DNA from: Saccharothrix carnea
GTDB lineage: Bacteria; Actinomycetota; Actinomycetes; Mycobacteriales; Pseudonocardiaceae
NCBI RefSeq assembly: GCF_003014735.1
Contig: NZ_PYAX01000025.1
Span: 1-64,000 of the forward strand
Reading direction: 5' to 3'
Length of the DNA: 64,000 nucleotides
Shown here piece after piece: positions 35,132 through 44,801 of the stretch; position 1 is the first letter of the stretch; each line of letters starts with the position of its first letter. A model generated the notes under the pieces. It ran no database searches, had not been told where the DNA came from, and was given only the letters and a program-made list of their open reading frames with translations. A program made the position numbers and the translations under genes.

Positions 35132-35171
35132 GGCCGGGTTCGCAGGCGTGCGCGTGCCTGCGAACCCGGCC
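35132..35171. terminator. Bidirectional terminator of TDT and beta-galactosidase genes
   Basis: Perfect 16-bp inverted repeat (35132-35147 with 35156-35171, 8-nt loop), 22 bases beyond the minus-strand stop. Confidence 0.85.
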
Positions 35172-35193
35172 CCCCTTGTCCCACCTGTCGTGG

Positions 35194-38100
35194 TCATCCG
35201 CCCATAGGCGCCCCCGCGCGGGCTTCCTGGGCGTTCAACGGACGCAGAGTCAGCGTGTACTCGTAAGTGCTGTCGGGTCGGACCTGGCTGCGGGTCCGTA
35301 CGGGGTTGGGGGTGTCACCCACACCGGTGACGGCGTGGCTCGCGTGCAGGGTGACCCAGCCCTTGTTGCGCTGGAGTTGGAACGGGTAGGCGGCCCGGTC
35401 GAGGTCGTCGTACGGCGTGACGCTGACGTCCTTCGCGCCCGCCACGAGCAGTCCGCCCGTCTTGCCGTCGGTGAGCAGCGCCCATCGGCTGTCCGTGTGG
35501 TTGCCGTGGTCCTGCGGGCGGTGGTAGTCGACGTACTGCTCGTCCACGGTGGACGAGTGGACGCCGATCGGGGTGCCGTCCTTGCGGTCGACGTAGCTCT
35601 CGGCCTTGCGTCCGTACCAGGCGAACCGGTCGTAGCTGTCCGGCACTGCCAGCGAGACGCCGATCCTGGGCAGGTAGGGCAGCGTGCGCATGGCGCCTTG
35701 CGGGGTGACCTTGTGCCCGAGCCGCAGCACGCCACCGCGCTCGACGGTGTAGGTCATCGTCTGGTCGAACCAGGCGCCCGTGACGTCGGGAGCGGCCACC
35801 CGGCTGTCCACGACGACGCGCACGCCCCCGGGGGAAGCCGGTTCGACGCGGACGCCGGTGACCGTGGTGGCGAGCCGGTCGAGTCCGACCGCGCGCCAGT
35901 CCTCGCCCTCCGCGCGACCCCACCGGAAGGTCTCGTTGCTGATCGGAGCGCGCCATGCGTCGAGCTCCGGCCCGCTGCGCAGCAGTTCGCGGTCGCGCAC
36001 CTTGATCGACGACAGCGTGCCGGTCCGCTTGTCCACCGTGTAGCCGACGCCCTCGGCGGATGCCGTGACCGCCGCCGCGTCGTCGGTGGTGATCGTGGCA
36101 CGCCCACCGTGGGTGCTCCGGTCGTGGTCGAGACCTGGGATCCTGGTACCGCCGAGGGGGAACTGGTCGTGCGCGAGCACGTGCCCGGCGGGCACCATCG
36201 GCAGCGCCGCCGTGGTGACGGCTTCCACGGTGAGGAACCGTTCCCGGTCGGCCGGGTTCGGCGGTGCGGGGATCCGGATCGTGCCGGTCGAGTTCGCCGC
36301 CACGCGCAGCGGCTGGTCCCCGCTGGTCACGACCCGCGAGCCCTCGGTGACGCGCCACCGCAGCGTGAGGTCCTCGGTACCGGTGAACTGCCGCTCGTTG
36401 AGCACCGACAGCACGCCCCCGGTGTAGCCGAACCGCAGTGGTTGCTGCGCCCACGCCATCTGGGTCGTCTCGGGCTGGGGATCGCGGTCGGGGCTGACCA
36501 GGCCGTCGAGGCCGGAGATGCTGGAGCCGTAGGACAGGTGGGTGCCGCGTTCCTCGATGCGGTCGAAGTCGAGCGCGAGCACCGCGCCGCCAACGGGCTC
36601 GGCCGCGTTCAGCTCAGCCGGGGTGAGGGTGCGGTCATAGACGCGGACGTCGTCCACGGTGCCGTGAGCCATCCGCCCGACGTTGCTCGGGTCGTTCCAC
36701 GACGTCTCGAAATCACGGCCGATGTTGACCTCGGCCGACGAGGGGTCGATCGGTCCGTCGAACGGCTTGCTCGCGACCTCCCGGCCGTCGATGTACAGGC
36801 GCAGTGCGGTGCCGTCGTAGGTGCCGCTGACCCGGTGCCAGTTGCCGTAGAAGTCGCTCGGCACGGTGGCCTGCACCGCCTGCCAGGTGCCGCTGTGGAT
36901 GAAGAACTCCAGCGTGCGCTCGTCCTTCATCTTCAACGCGTACTGGTGATCGCCCTTGCCGACGATCCGGAAGTCACCGCTCCAGGCCGCGGGCTTGACC
37001 CACGCGTCCAGGGTCAGCGCCTTGCCGGTGATGTCGAGCCTGCGGTCGCGGTAGACCTCCACGAAGTCGTCCAGGCCGGACAGGAACAACGCCTTGCCGC
37101 GATGCCCGTCGACCAGCTCCGGCGCACCGGACAGGTGCGCGGGGATGTTGTTGCCGGACGAGTCGGGCAGGATGCGCACCCGCTGCCGGATGCTGCCCTC
37201 GGCCCAGTCCCAGATGAAGCCGCCCTGGGTGGCGGGGTTGGCGCGGATGGTGTCCCAGAACTCGCGGAAGTTGCCGAGGCTGTTGCCCATCGCGTGCGCG
37301 TACTCGCCGAGGATGATCGGCTTCGCGGTGCTCTTCGCCTGTTCCTCGAACCGCTCGGGTGACGGGTAGCGCGGGCCCCACACGTCGGCGAACGGCGCGT
37401 CACCGTCCGGGTTGTTGGACTGGTGGTACTTGGGCCGGGTCGGCTCGTTGGCGTCCAGCCACTCGGCCATCGCGTAGTGGTGCGCGCCGAGACCGGCCTC
37501 GTTGCCGGTGTCCCACAGGAACACGCTCGGGTGGTTCTTGTCCCGCTCGACCATGGCCGTGAAGCGATCCAGGAACGCGGCCCGCCACTCCGGCTGGTTC
37601 GCCTGGCACCAGCGCGAGCAGTCCTCGTGGTTGTGGGTCTCGATGTCGACCTCGTCGGCGATCCACAGGCCGTGCTTGTCGGCCAGCTCGTAGAAGTACG
37701 GGTCGGACGGGTAGTGCGAGGTGCGCACCGCGTTGACGTTGAGCTGCTCCATCAGCGCCACGTCGCGCTCCTGCGCGGCGCGCGGGACGTGCCTGCCGTG
37801 GTCGGGGTCGGTCTCGGCGCGGTTCACGCCCTTGAACAGGACGCGCTTGCCGTTGACCAGCAGCTGCTCGTCGCGGATCTCGATCTCGCGGAAGCCGGTG
37901 GTCTCGGAGGTGATGTGCGTCGTGCCGTTGGGCGCGGTCAGGGTGAGCACGGCGGTGTGGAGGTTCGGCGTCTCGTCGGTCCACTTGGCGGGGTCGCGGA
38001 CGGGCAGCTCGAACCGGGTGGTGCCGCCCGTGCCGGTGATCTCGACGTCCCGGGCGGCGGACGCGATCTCCTTGCCGCGGGCGTCGTGCAGGCTCAGTGC

Positions 38101-38958
38101 CAGGCGGTGTGCGCCGGTCGTGCCACCGGGCTTGCGCCCCACCTCGACGTCGGCGGACAGCACGGCGTCGGTGTAGGTGGCGTCCAGGTCGGTGCGCAGG
38201 GTGACGTCGCGGACGTGCGTGGCGGGCGTGGAGACCAGGCGCACCGAGCGGAAGATGCCCGAGTAGCGCCACTGGTCGACGTCCTCCAGGTACGCGCCCG
38301 CGCTCCAGCGGTGCACCTGCACGGCCACGCGGTTGCGGCCCGGCTTGAGGGCGACCGAGATGTCGAACTCCGCCGGGGTGTAACCGCCCTGGTCGTAGCC
38401 GACGTAGGTGCCGTTGACCCACACGAAGTAGGCCGACGTCACGCCTTCGAAGCGAAGCACGGTGGTGCGGTCGGCCCAGTCACGCGGTACGTCGAAGTCC
38501 TTGGCGTACGCGCCGGTCGGGTTGACGTCACGCGGCACGCGAGGCGGGTCGTCCGGCTGGATCTCGGTGGCGATGTTGCGGAAGATCGGGTGGTCCAGCC
38601 CGTCCGTCTGCCAGGTGTGCGGCACGGTGACCCGCCGCCAGCCGGAGGTGTCGAAGCCGCCGGCGTGGAAACCGGCCGGGACTTCCTCGGGCCGCTTGGC
38701 CATCGCGATGCGCCACTCGCCGTCCAGGGAGCGCGTGTACGGCGTGTGCTCGCCACCCCGGACGGCCGAGGCCACGTCGGCGTGCGGTGGCAGGAAGACG
38801 TGGGCCGGTTCCTGGTGCTCGGCGACCATGCCGGGGTTTTCCAAGTAGGACGCGTAGAGGTCGCCCGGGGGAGCGGCGGACGCGGTGCCGGGGCTGACGC
38901 CGACGACAGCACCACCCAGAACCGACAACACCACTGCGAGGACGCGCGAGCGCGACAT
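35194..38958 (-). CDS. Secreted LacZ-type GH2 beta-galactosidase with inserted LamG domain
   Basis: 1254 residues, ATG after AGGGAGG. Signal peptide about 1-29. GH2 sugar-binding domain (HTPYTRSLDGEWRIAMAKRP, WQTDGLDHPIFRNI), Ig-like domain, TIM barrel with SHYPSDPYFYELADKHGLWI, acid/base Glu487 in WDTGNEAG and nucleophile Glu552 in ILGEYAHAMGNS. A laminin-G/concanavalin module is inserted at about 605-775 (GKALFLSGLDDFVEVYRDRR...MAHGTVDDVRVYDRTLTPAE), then the beta-gal small chain at about 960-1250. Secretion and the mannan context suggest removal of galactosyl or other beta-linked side units from plant polysaccharide. Upstream of it on the same strand is a GH5 gene. Confidence 0.9.
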   Translation of the reverse strand: MSRSRVLAVVLSVLGGAVVGVSPGTASAAPPGDLYASYLENPGMVAEHQEPAHVFLPPHADVASAVRGGEHTPYTRSLDGEWRIAMAKRPEEVPAGFHAGGFDTSGWRRVTVPHTWQTDGLDHPIFRNIATEIQPDDPPRVPRDVNPTGAYAKDFDVPRDWADRTTVLRFEGVTSAYFVWVNGTYVGYDQGGYTPAEFDISVALKPGRNRVAVQVHRWSAGAYLEDVDQWRYSGIFRSVRLVSTPATHVRDVTLRTDLDATYTDAVLSADVEVGRKPGGTTGAHRLALSLHDARGKEIASAARDVEITGTGGTTRFELPVRDPAKWTDETPNLHTAVLTLTAPNGTTHITSETTGFREIEIRDEQLLVNGKRVLFKGVNRAETDPDHGRHVPRAAQERDVALMEQLNVNAVRTSHYPSDPYFYELADKHGLWIADEVDIETHNHEDCSRWCQANQPEWRAAFLDRFTAMVERDKNHPSVFLWDTGNEAGLGAHHYAMAEWLDANEPTRPKYHQSNNPDGDAPFADVWGPRYPSPERFEEQAKSTAKPIILGEYAHAMGNSLGNFREFWDTIRANPATQGGFIWDWAEGSIRQRVRILPDSSGNNIPAHLSGAPELVDGHRGKALFLSGLDDFVEVYRDRRLDITGKALTLDAWVKPAAWSGDFRIVGKGDHQYALKMKDERTLEFFIHSGTWQAVQATVPSDFYGNWHRVSGTYDGTALRLYIDGREVASKPFDGPIDPSSAEVNIGRDFETSWNDPSNVGRMAHGTVDDVRVYDRTLTPAELNAAEPVGGAVLALDFDRIEERGTHLSYGSSISGLDGLVSPDRDPQPETTQMAWAQQPLRFGYTGGVLSVLNERQFTGTEDLTLRWRVTEGSRVVTSGDQPLRVAANSTGTIRIPAPPNPADRERFLTVEAVTTAALPMVPAGHVLAHDQFPLGGTRIPGLDHDRSTHGGRATITTDDAAAVTASAEGVGYTVDKRTGTLSSIKVRDRELLRSGPELDAWRAPISNETFRWGRAEGEDWRAVGLDRLATTVTGVRVEPASPGGVRVVVDSRVAAPDVTGAWFDQTMTYTVERGGVLRLGHKVTPQGAMRTLPYLPRIGVSLAVPDSYDRFAWYGRKAESYVDRKDGTPIGVHSSTVDEQYVDYHRPQDHGNHTDSRWALLTDGKTGGLLVAGAKDVSVTPYDDLDRAAYPFQLQRNKGWVTLHASHAVTGVGDTPNPVRTRSQVRPDSTYEYTLTLRPLNAQEARAGAPMGG

Positions 38959-39056
38959 GCCGAACCTCCCTCTCTTCTTCCGGCGACGAGCGGCTGCGGT
39001 GCCCGGTCCCGCTCTGCGCGGGCAGGACCGGACACCGGTGTTCCGGCGGGGTCGAG

Positions 39057-40833
<1,777 letters not shown>

Positions 40834-41967
40834 GTGACGACGCCAGCCCGCGCTCGTGCCGCGTCGACGTGGCCGGACCTGCCCGAAGCAGCTCGTGACG
40901 TGCTGCTGGAAGTGCTGATCCACGGGCCCAGGTCCCGAGCCGAGATCGCCCCGCGGGTGCGCCTGTCGAGGGCGACCCTGACCCGTGCGGCCCGGGTGCT
41001 GGTCGGTCACGGGCTGCTGGTCGAGGGCGGCACCGAACTGCGCTCCTCCACCGGGCGTCCCTCGGAGATCCTGCACGTCCGCGGCGAGGCGCACCACTTC
41101 CTGGGCGTGAAGCTCACCGCCGACCGCCTCTACGCCGTCGTCGCCGACCTGACCGCCACGGTGACCGAGGCCGTCGAGGAGCCGTTGCCCTCCACCGACC
41201 CCGACGAGGTCGTCGCCCGGATCGCCGAGCTCGCGGCCGACCGGCCGTGGTTGACCGGGATCGGTGTCACGTTGGGTGGTGTCGTTCGTGACGGCGTGGT
41301 CGTCGACGCTGGGTTCCCGGCTTGGAAGAGCGTGGCTCTCGCGGCACCGGTCACTCGAGCGACCGGGCTGCCCGTCGCCGTCGACAACGACGTCCAGGCG
41401 TTGACCTCCGCCGAGCACTGGTTCGGCGCCGGTGCGGGCGTGGGCTCGATGGTGTTGATCACCGTTGGCGCGGGCGTCGGCACCGGCCTGATCATCGACG
41501 GCAAACTCGTCCAGGGCGCACACCGCCTGCCGCCCCGTTTCGCCCACCTCCTCGTCGACCCCGAAGGACCGCGGTGCGGCTACGGTCACCGGGGCTGCGC
41601 CTCCAGCTACCTGATGGGCCACGTCATCGCCCGCCGGGTCGACGGCTGCGACACCTTCGACGAGGCGGTCGAGAGGGCACGGGCCGGTGACCCCGGCGCC
41701 CAGGAGGTCTTCGCCGAGGCCGGCTACGCGCTCGGTGTCCTCATCGGACACGCGGCCAACTTCCTCGACCCGGAGAAGATCCTGCTCACCGGAGACGGTC
41801 TGCCCATCCACGAGCTCGCCACCGGCCAGATCCGCGACGGCATCGAGGACACCTACGAGGGCGACCTCGCCCTGATCGACCTCAACGTACAACCGTTCGA
41901 CTTCAGTGAGTGGGCGCGCGCCGCCGCGGCGCTCGCCATCAAGTCCGCGATCACCGGCACCACCTGA
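40834..41967 (+). CDS. ROK-family regulator of the beta-mannan/glucan island
   Basis: 377 residues from GTG. HTH at about residues 20-70 (DVLLEVLIHGPRSRAEIAPR, SRATLTRAARVLVGHGLL), then a ROK domain with GIGVTLGGVV, DNDVQALTSAEHWFGAG, TVGAGVGTGLIID and a Cys-x-x-Gly-His-Arg-Gly-Cys motif (RCGYGHRGC). It is clearly a paralogue of the ROK protein of the dextran locus, with the same unusual GHRGC zinc motif. Placed amid GH5, GH134 and GH26 genes, it probably represses them until a manno- or cello-oligosaccharide signal arrives (inference). No Shine-Dalgarno is seen; leaderless initiation is likely. Confidence 0.88.
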   Translation: MTTPARARAASTWPDLPEAARDVLLEVLIHGPRSRAEIAPRVRLSRATLTRAARVLVGHGLLVEGGTELRSSTGRPSEILHVRGEAHHFLGVKLTADRLYAVVADLTATVTEAVEEPLPSTDPDEVVARIAELAADRPWLTGIGVTLGGVVRDGVVVDAGFPAWKSVALAAPVTRATGLPVAVDNDVQALTSAEHWFGAGAGVGSMVLITVGAGVGTGLIIDGKLVQGAHRLPPRFAHLLVDPEGPRCGYGHRGCASSYLMGHVIARRVDGCDTFDEAVERARAGDPGAQEVFAEAGYALGVLIGHAANFLDPEKILLTGDGLPIHELATGQIRDGIEDTYEGDLALIDLNVQPFDFSEWARAAAALAIKSAITGTT

Positions 41968-41996
41968 TCCCGCCGCCGGGGGCAGCCCGGTGTGGT

Positions 41997-42052
41997 GGGC
42001 ATCGGACTCCGGTCGGGGTCGGCCGCCGCTGCTCGAACCCGACCGGATGCCC
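41997..42052. terminator. Terminator between ROK and GH134 genes
   Basis: Nested inverted repeats: GGGCAT (41997-42002) with ATGCCC (42047-42052) and an inner 12-bp stem with one mismatch (42009-42020 with 42035-42046), between convergent genes. Confidence 0.7.
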
Positions 42053-42071
42053 GTCCCGGGTGGACCGTCGA

Positions 42072-42767
42072 TCAGATCGGCCTGACGTCGACCCAGAAGC
42101 GCGTGTCGTTGCTCAGGTTGGCGGAGTTGCTGTTGAGCTGGTCGCGGATCCAGTGGACGGCGGTCTTGTAGCCGTTGATGTCGCTCGTGTTGGGGTTGTT
42201 GATGCCGGTCTGGCCATTGCGGTGGCCGCCGAACCAGACCGTCATGCCGTAGGCGTTCTGGCTCTGGTGCAGGCACGAGATGTCGGCGGAGAGGTTGCTG
42301 TTGAGCGCGGCGCCGTTGTTCCACTGGCTGGTGGTCTGACCGCGGAACCGGTCGCACTTGCTGCGCAGCATGTACCAGTTCTGCTTGAAGATGCCGAAGT
42401 TCGCGGCGTCGTCCCGCTTGTTGTCGCCGTAGGGGTAGTTGGTGTCCATGCGCTCGGTCTCCAGCATGGCCACCGCCAGGTCGAGCACGTTGGCTCCCGC
42501 GTTGCGGACCTGCTGCTTGCGGCTGCCCAGGCCGCTGATGCTGTACGAGCCGCACCTCATGCCCGAAGGGCAGGCGGCCGTGACGACGTCGTCGGGTGCT
42601 GTGCAGTAGTAGTCGTTCCCTCGGCCCCACCCGTCGCCGACCGAGTTGCCGTCGGCGCAGTCGGAGTGGTCATCGCGGATGCTGTTCGCACCGGCTGGGA
42701 CGGCGAACAGCGTCGTCCCGGCGAGTGCCAGCACCAAGGTGACCATGATCGCGGACAGTCTCCGCAT
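42072..42767 (-). CDS. Secreted GH134 endo-beta-1,4-mannanase
   Basis: 231 residues, ATG with AAAGGAG upstream. Signal peptide about 1-28. The catalytic region SISGLGSRKQQVRNAGANVL, DLAVAMLETERM, NYPYGDNKRDDAANFGIFKQ is that of GH134, a lysozyme-like fold acting on beta-1,4-mannan with inversion. Glu103 and Asp115 have the same 12-residue spacing as the catalytic Glu45/Asp57 of the Streptomyces enzyme. Four or more Cys before and after (YYCTAP, AACPSG, RCGSY, SKCDRF, ISCLHQ) allow disulfides. GH134 is a small, recently defined family. Divergent from a CBM2-GH26 mannanase gene, it would cut linear mannan beside those enzymes. Confidence 0.85.
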   Translation of the reverse strand: MRRLSAIMVTLVLALAGTTLFAVPAGANSIRDDHSDCADGNSVGDGWGRGNDYYCTAPDDVVTAACPSGMRCGSYSISGLGSRKQQVRNAGANVLDLAVAMLETERMDTNYPYGDNKRDDAANFGIFKQNWYMLRSKCDRFRGQTTSQWNNGAALNSNLSADISCLHQSQNAYGMTVWFGGHRNGQTGINNPNTSDINGYKTAVHWIRDQLNSNSANLSNDTRFWVDVRPI

Positions 42768-42833
42768 GTGCTCTCACTCCTTTGTGAGTCCACTGGTCAG
42801 CCGCGGGGCGGTGTCAGCAGGATGGGCGTATTA

Positions 42834-42900
42834 ACCGCTTAAGTCAAGTCGTCTGTTTGAGGGACATCACCTCGGCGCCCAGGAGCTGTACCGCTTAAGT
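42834..42900. promoter_or_regulatory. Two ACCGCTTAAGT repeats, candidate operator pair
   Basis: The 11-mer ACCGCTTAAGT occurs at 42834-42844 and 42890-42900, 56 bp apart, the first preceded and the second followed by ATTAAC. AT-rich islands in otherwise 70+ percent GC DNA between divergent mannanase genes are probable regulator sites, perhaps for the nearby ROK protein. Confidence 0.5.
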
Positions 42901-43195
42901 ATTAACTGCGACGGGCGCGAACCGCGCAGTGCGCGCATGGACCCGTCGCAGCGTTTTGATCGCGATGAAATCAACTCTTGACCCGGAGGAGCGTAGGGCT
43001 CCATCCTGGGATCCGCCCGGCTCGGCCGAGGGGTTGGCAGCGCCCCGGCGGTCGGGCACGCCACCCGTGGCGGGTGGTGTCCGTGCCGGGTCGGGCAGGG
43101 CCGGCGCCCCGGATCGCGCCGCACCTCGGTGGACTGCGCCTCCGGTTCGGCCCGACGACCTCATCCCCCCGATGTCCAACTTCGGCGCGGCGCTC

Positions 43196-43209
43196 TGGGA
43201 GCGCTCCCG
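43196..43209. promoter_or_regulatory. CelR/CebR-type operator before CBM2-GH26 mannanase
   Basis: TGGGAGCGCTCCCG matches the actinobacterial cellulase-regulator box TGGGAGCGCTCCCA at 13 of 14 positions, lying 22 bases before the chosen start codon. Control by a cellobiose-responsive LacI-type repressor encoded elsewhere is expected. Confidence 0.75.
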
Positions 43210-43231
43210 GAGGGTAGACGAAGGAGCAGTG

Positions 43232-44680
43232 GTGCTCATGACCTCATTGAGAGCGCGAGCGTTCTCCGCCGTGGCGGCGATCAGCGCGTTGACCGGGGGC
43301 CTGGTGGTCGCCGGTGTGGCGGCCGCGGCCCCGGGCTGCAAGGTCGACTACGTGGTGCAGAACAAGTGGCAGGGCGGTTTCACCGGCAACGTCACGATCA
43401 CCAACCTCGGCGACCCCGTCGACGGTTGGGCGTTGCGGTGGTCCTTCCCCGGTTCGGAGCGCTTCGGCCAGGGCTGGAACGCCACGTTCAGCGCGTCCGG
43501 GGCGAGCGTGACCGCGTCCAACGTGGACTGGAACCGCTCGATCCCGACCGGTGGCACGGCGTCCTTCGGTTTCAACGGGACCATGACCGGCGACGCGGTG
43601 GGCGTGCCTACGACGTTCACGTTGAACGGGACGACCTGCACGGGCAGCACCGTCCCCACGACCACGTCCTCCACCACGACGACCACCACGACGACCACCA
43701 CGACGACCACCACGACGACCACCACGACGACCACCACGACGACCACCACGACGACCGGAGGCGGCACACCCCAGTGTTCGACCAACCCGGTGAACCCGAA
43801 CGCGTCCGTGCAGGCGCGCAAGTTGTTGTGCTACGTCCAGTCGCAGTACGGCAACCACATCATCTCGGGCCAGCAGGAGTCGACCTGGATCGGTGGTCCG
43901 GACTACGAGATCAACCACATCCGGAACAACACCGGGAAGTACCCGGCGATCCGGGCGTTGGACTTCGGTGACTCGAAGGACCTGGCTCCGCGTGCGATCG
44001 CGTGGTGGAACGCGGGCGGCATCCCGATGATCGGCTACCACATGGGCGCGCCGACGAAGCCGGACACGTACGAGGGCACCCAGATGCAGGTGTCGATCAA
44101 CGCGGTGCTCACCCCGGGCACGGCCGAGTACCAGTCGTTCATGCAGCGGTTGGACCAGGCCGCCGCGATGTTGCAGCAGCTGGAGAACGCCGGTGCGGCG
44201 GTGATCTGGCGGCCGTTCCACGAGGCCGGTGGCACGTGGTTCTGGTGGAGCAAGGAGGGCGGCGCGCAGTACAACCGGCTGTGGCGCTTCATGTTCAGCT
44301 ACTTCACCAACACCAAGGGCCTGGACAACCTCGTCTGGTTGCACGGCTACAACGGTCAGCCGCAGGCGTCGTTCTACCCGGGCAAGTCGGTGGTGGACAT
44401 CGGCGGCGCGGACACGTACGCGGGCAATGGCAATTACGACCCGCTCAACGCGATGTACAACTCGGTGCGCAACATCGTCGGCTCCACGCTGCCGATCGCG
44501 CTGCACGAGAACGGCCCGATCCCGGACCCGGACCGGTTGCAGTCCACCGGTACGCGGTGGGTGCTGTTCGGGACCTGGCACGGCAACCACCTGACGGTCA
44601 GCAACTCCATCGCCCACTTGCAGAAGGTCTACAACCACAGCTACGTCGTCACCCGGGACGAACTGCCCAACCTCCGGTAG
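43232..44680 (+). CDS. Secreted GH26 beta-mannanase with N-terminal CBM2 and poly-Thr linker
   Basis: About 482 residues. AAGGAG at 43221-43226 favours the GTG at 43232; the ATG at 43238 is an alternative. Signal peptide (SLRARAFSAVAAISALTGGLVVAGVAAA), then a CBM2 of about 100 residues (CKVDYVVQNKWQGGFTGNVT, NLGDPVDGWALRWSFPG, two end Cys), which binds cellulose or xylan surfaces. A linker of about 27 Thr follows, then GH26. Acid/base Glu331 lies in IWRPFHEAGG and nucleophile Glu426 in ALHENGPIPD. It hydrolyses beta-1,4-mannan in plant cell wall. Its catalytic module is almost identical to that of the gene ending at 50961. Confidence 0.93.
   Translation: MLMTSLRARAFSAVAAISALTGGLVVAGVAAAAPGCKVDYVVQNKWQGGFTGNVTITNLGDPVDGWALRWSFPGSERFGQGWNATFSASGASVTASNVDWNRSIPTGGTASFGFNGTMTGDAVGVPTTFTLNGTTCTGSTVPTTTSSTTTTTTTTTTTTTTTTTTTTTTTTTTTTGGGTPQCSTNPVNPNASVQARKLLCYVQSQYGNHIISGQQESTWIGGPDYEINHIRNNTGKYPAIRALDFGDSKDLAPRAIAWWNAGGIPMIGYHMGAPTKPDTYEGTQMQVSINAVLTPGTAEYQSFMQRLDQAAAMLQQLENAGAAVIWRPFHEAGGTWFWWSKEGGAQYNRLWRFMFSYFTNTKGLDNLVWLHGYNGQPQASFYPGKSVVDIGGADTYAGNGNYDPLNAMYNSVRNIVGSTLPIALHENGPIPDPDRLQSTGTRWVLFGTWHGNHLTVSNSIAHLQKVYNHSYVVTRDELPNLR
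43671..43756 (+). repeat. Tandem repeat encoding the poly-threonine linker
   Basis: About seven copies of the 12-bp unit ACCACCACGACG, alternating ACC and ACG Thr codons, joining CBM2 to GH26. Such repeats slip easily, so linker length probably varies between strains. Confidence 0.8.
44201..44680 (+). repeat. Segment duplicated at 50482-50961 (GH26 catalytic half)
   Basis: The 480 bases at the 3' end of this gene match 50482-50961 with only about 13 differences by eye, including many silent sites. The similarity is lower but still high over the 5' part of the catalytic domains and absent in the binding modules. Confidence 0.8.
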
Positions 44681-44731
44681 TGACCGGCGCGGCCGAGACT
44701 CGCAGGTCTGGGCGATGACACCAGTGTGCGA

Positions 44732-44781
44732 GCCGAGGGTGGGGGACCACCGGCGAAGTTCGGCGGTCCCCCACCCTCGGC
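44732..44781. terminator. Bidirectional terminator between two GH26 genes
   Basis: Perfect 17-bp inverted repeat (44732-44748 with 44765-44781), with a further CCG/CGG pair inside, between convergent mannanase genes. Confidence 0.88.
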
Positions 44782-44801
44782 GTCGAGCCCCCTGTCGGGG
44801 T

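Larger units (their letters stand above)
34833..35193. other. 361-base intergenic region with terminator and a GH13 fossil
   Basis: Lies between convergent genes. On the minus strand at about 35023-35076 the frame reads RAASLLVLALPGSAYLYRG, the conserved GH13 alpha-glucosidase stretch that normally continues EELGL, flanked by unrelated sequence. A strong terminator follows. No intact gene is supported. Confidence 0.5.
42768..43231. other. 464-base divergent control region of two mannanase genes
   Basis: Holds two copies of ACCGCTTAAGT with adjacent TATTAAC (42829-42844 and 42890-42907) and, close to the GH26 start, a CelR/CebR-like box. The open frame running through it upstream of the GH26 signal peptide has no ribosome site and is not coding. 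Confidence 0.6.

Noticed and set aside
43671-43756. Possible CRISPR-like array
   Set aside because: Contiguous 12-bp units without spacers, in frame, encoding a Thr linker between two recognised domains.
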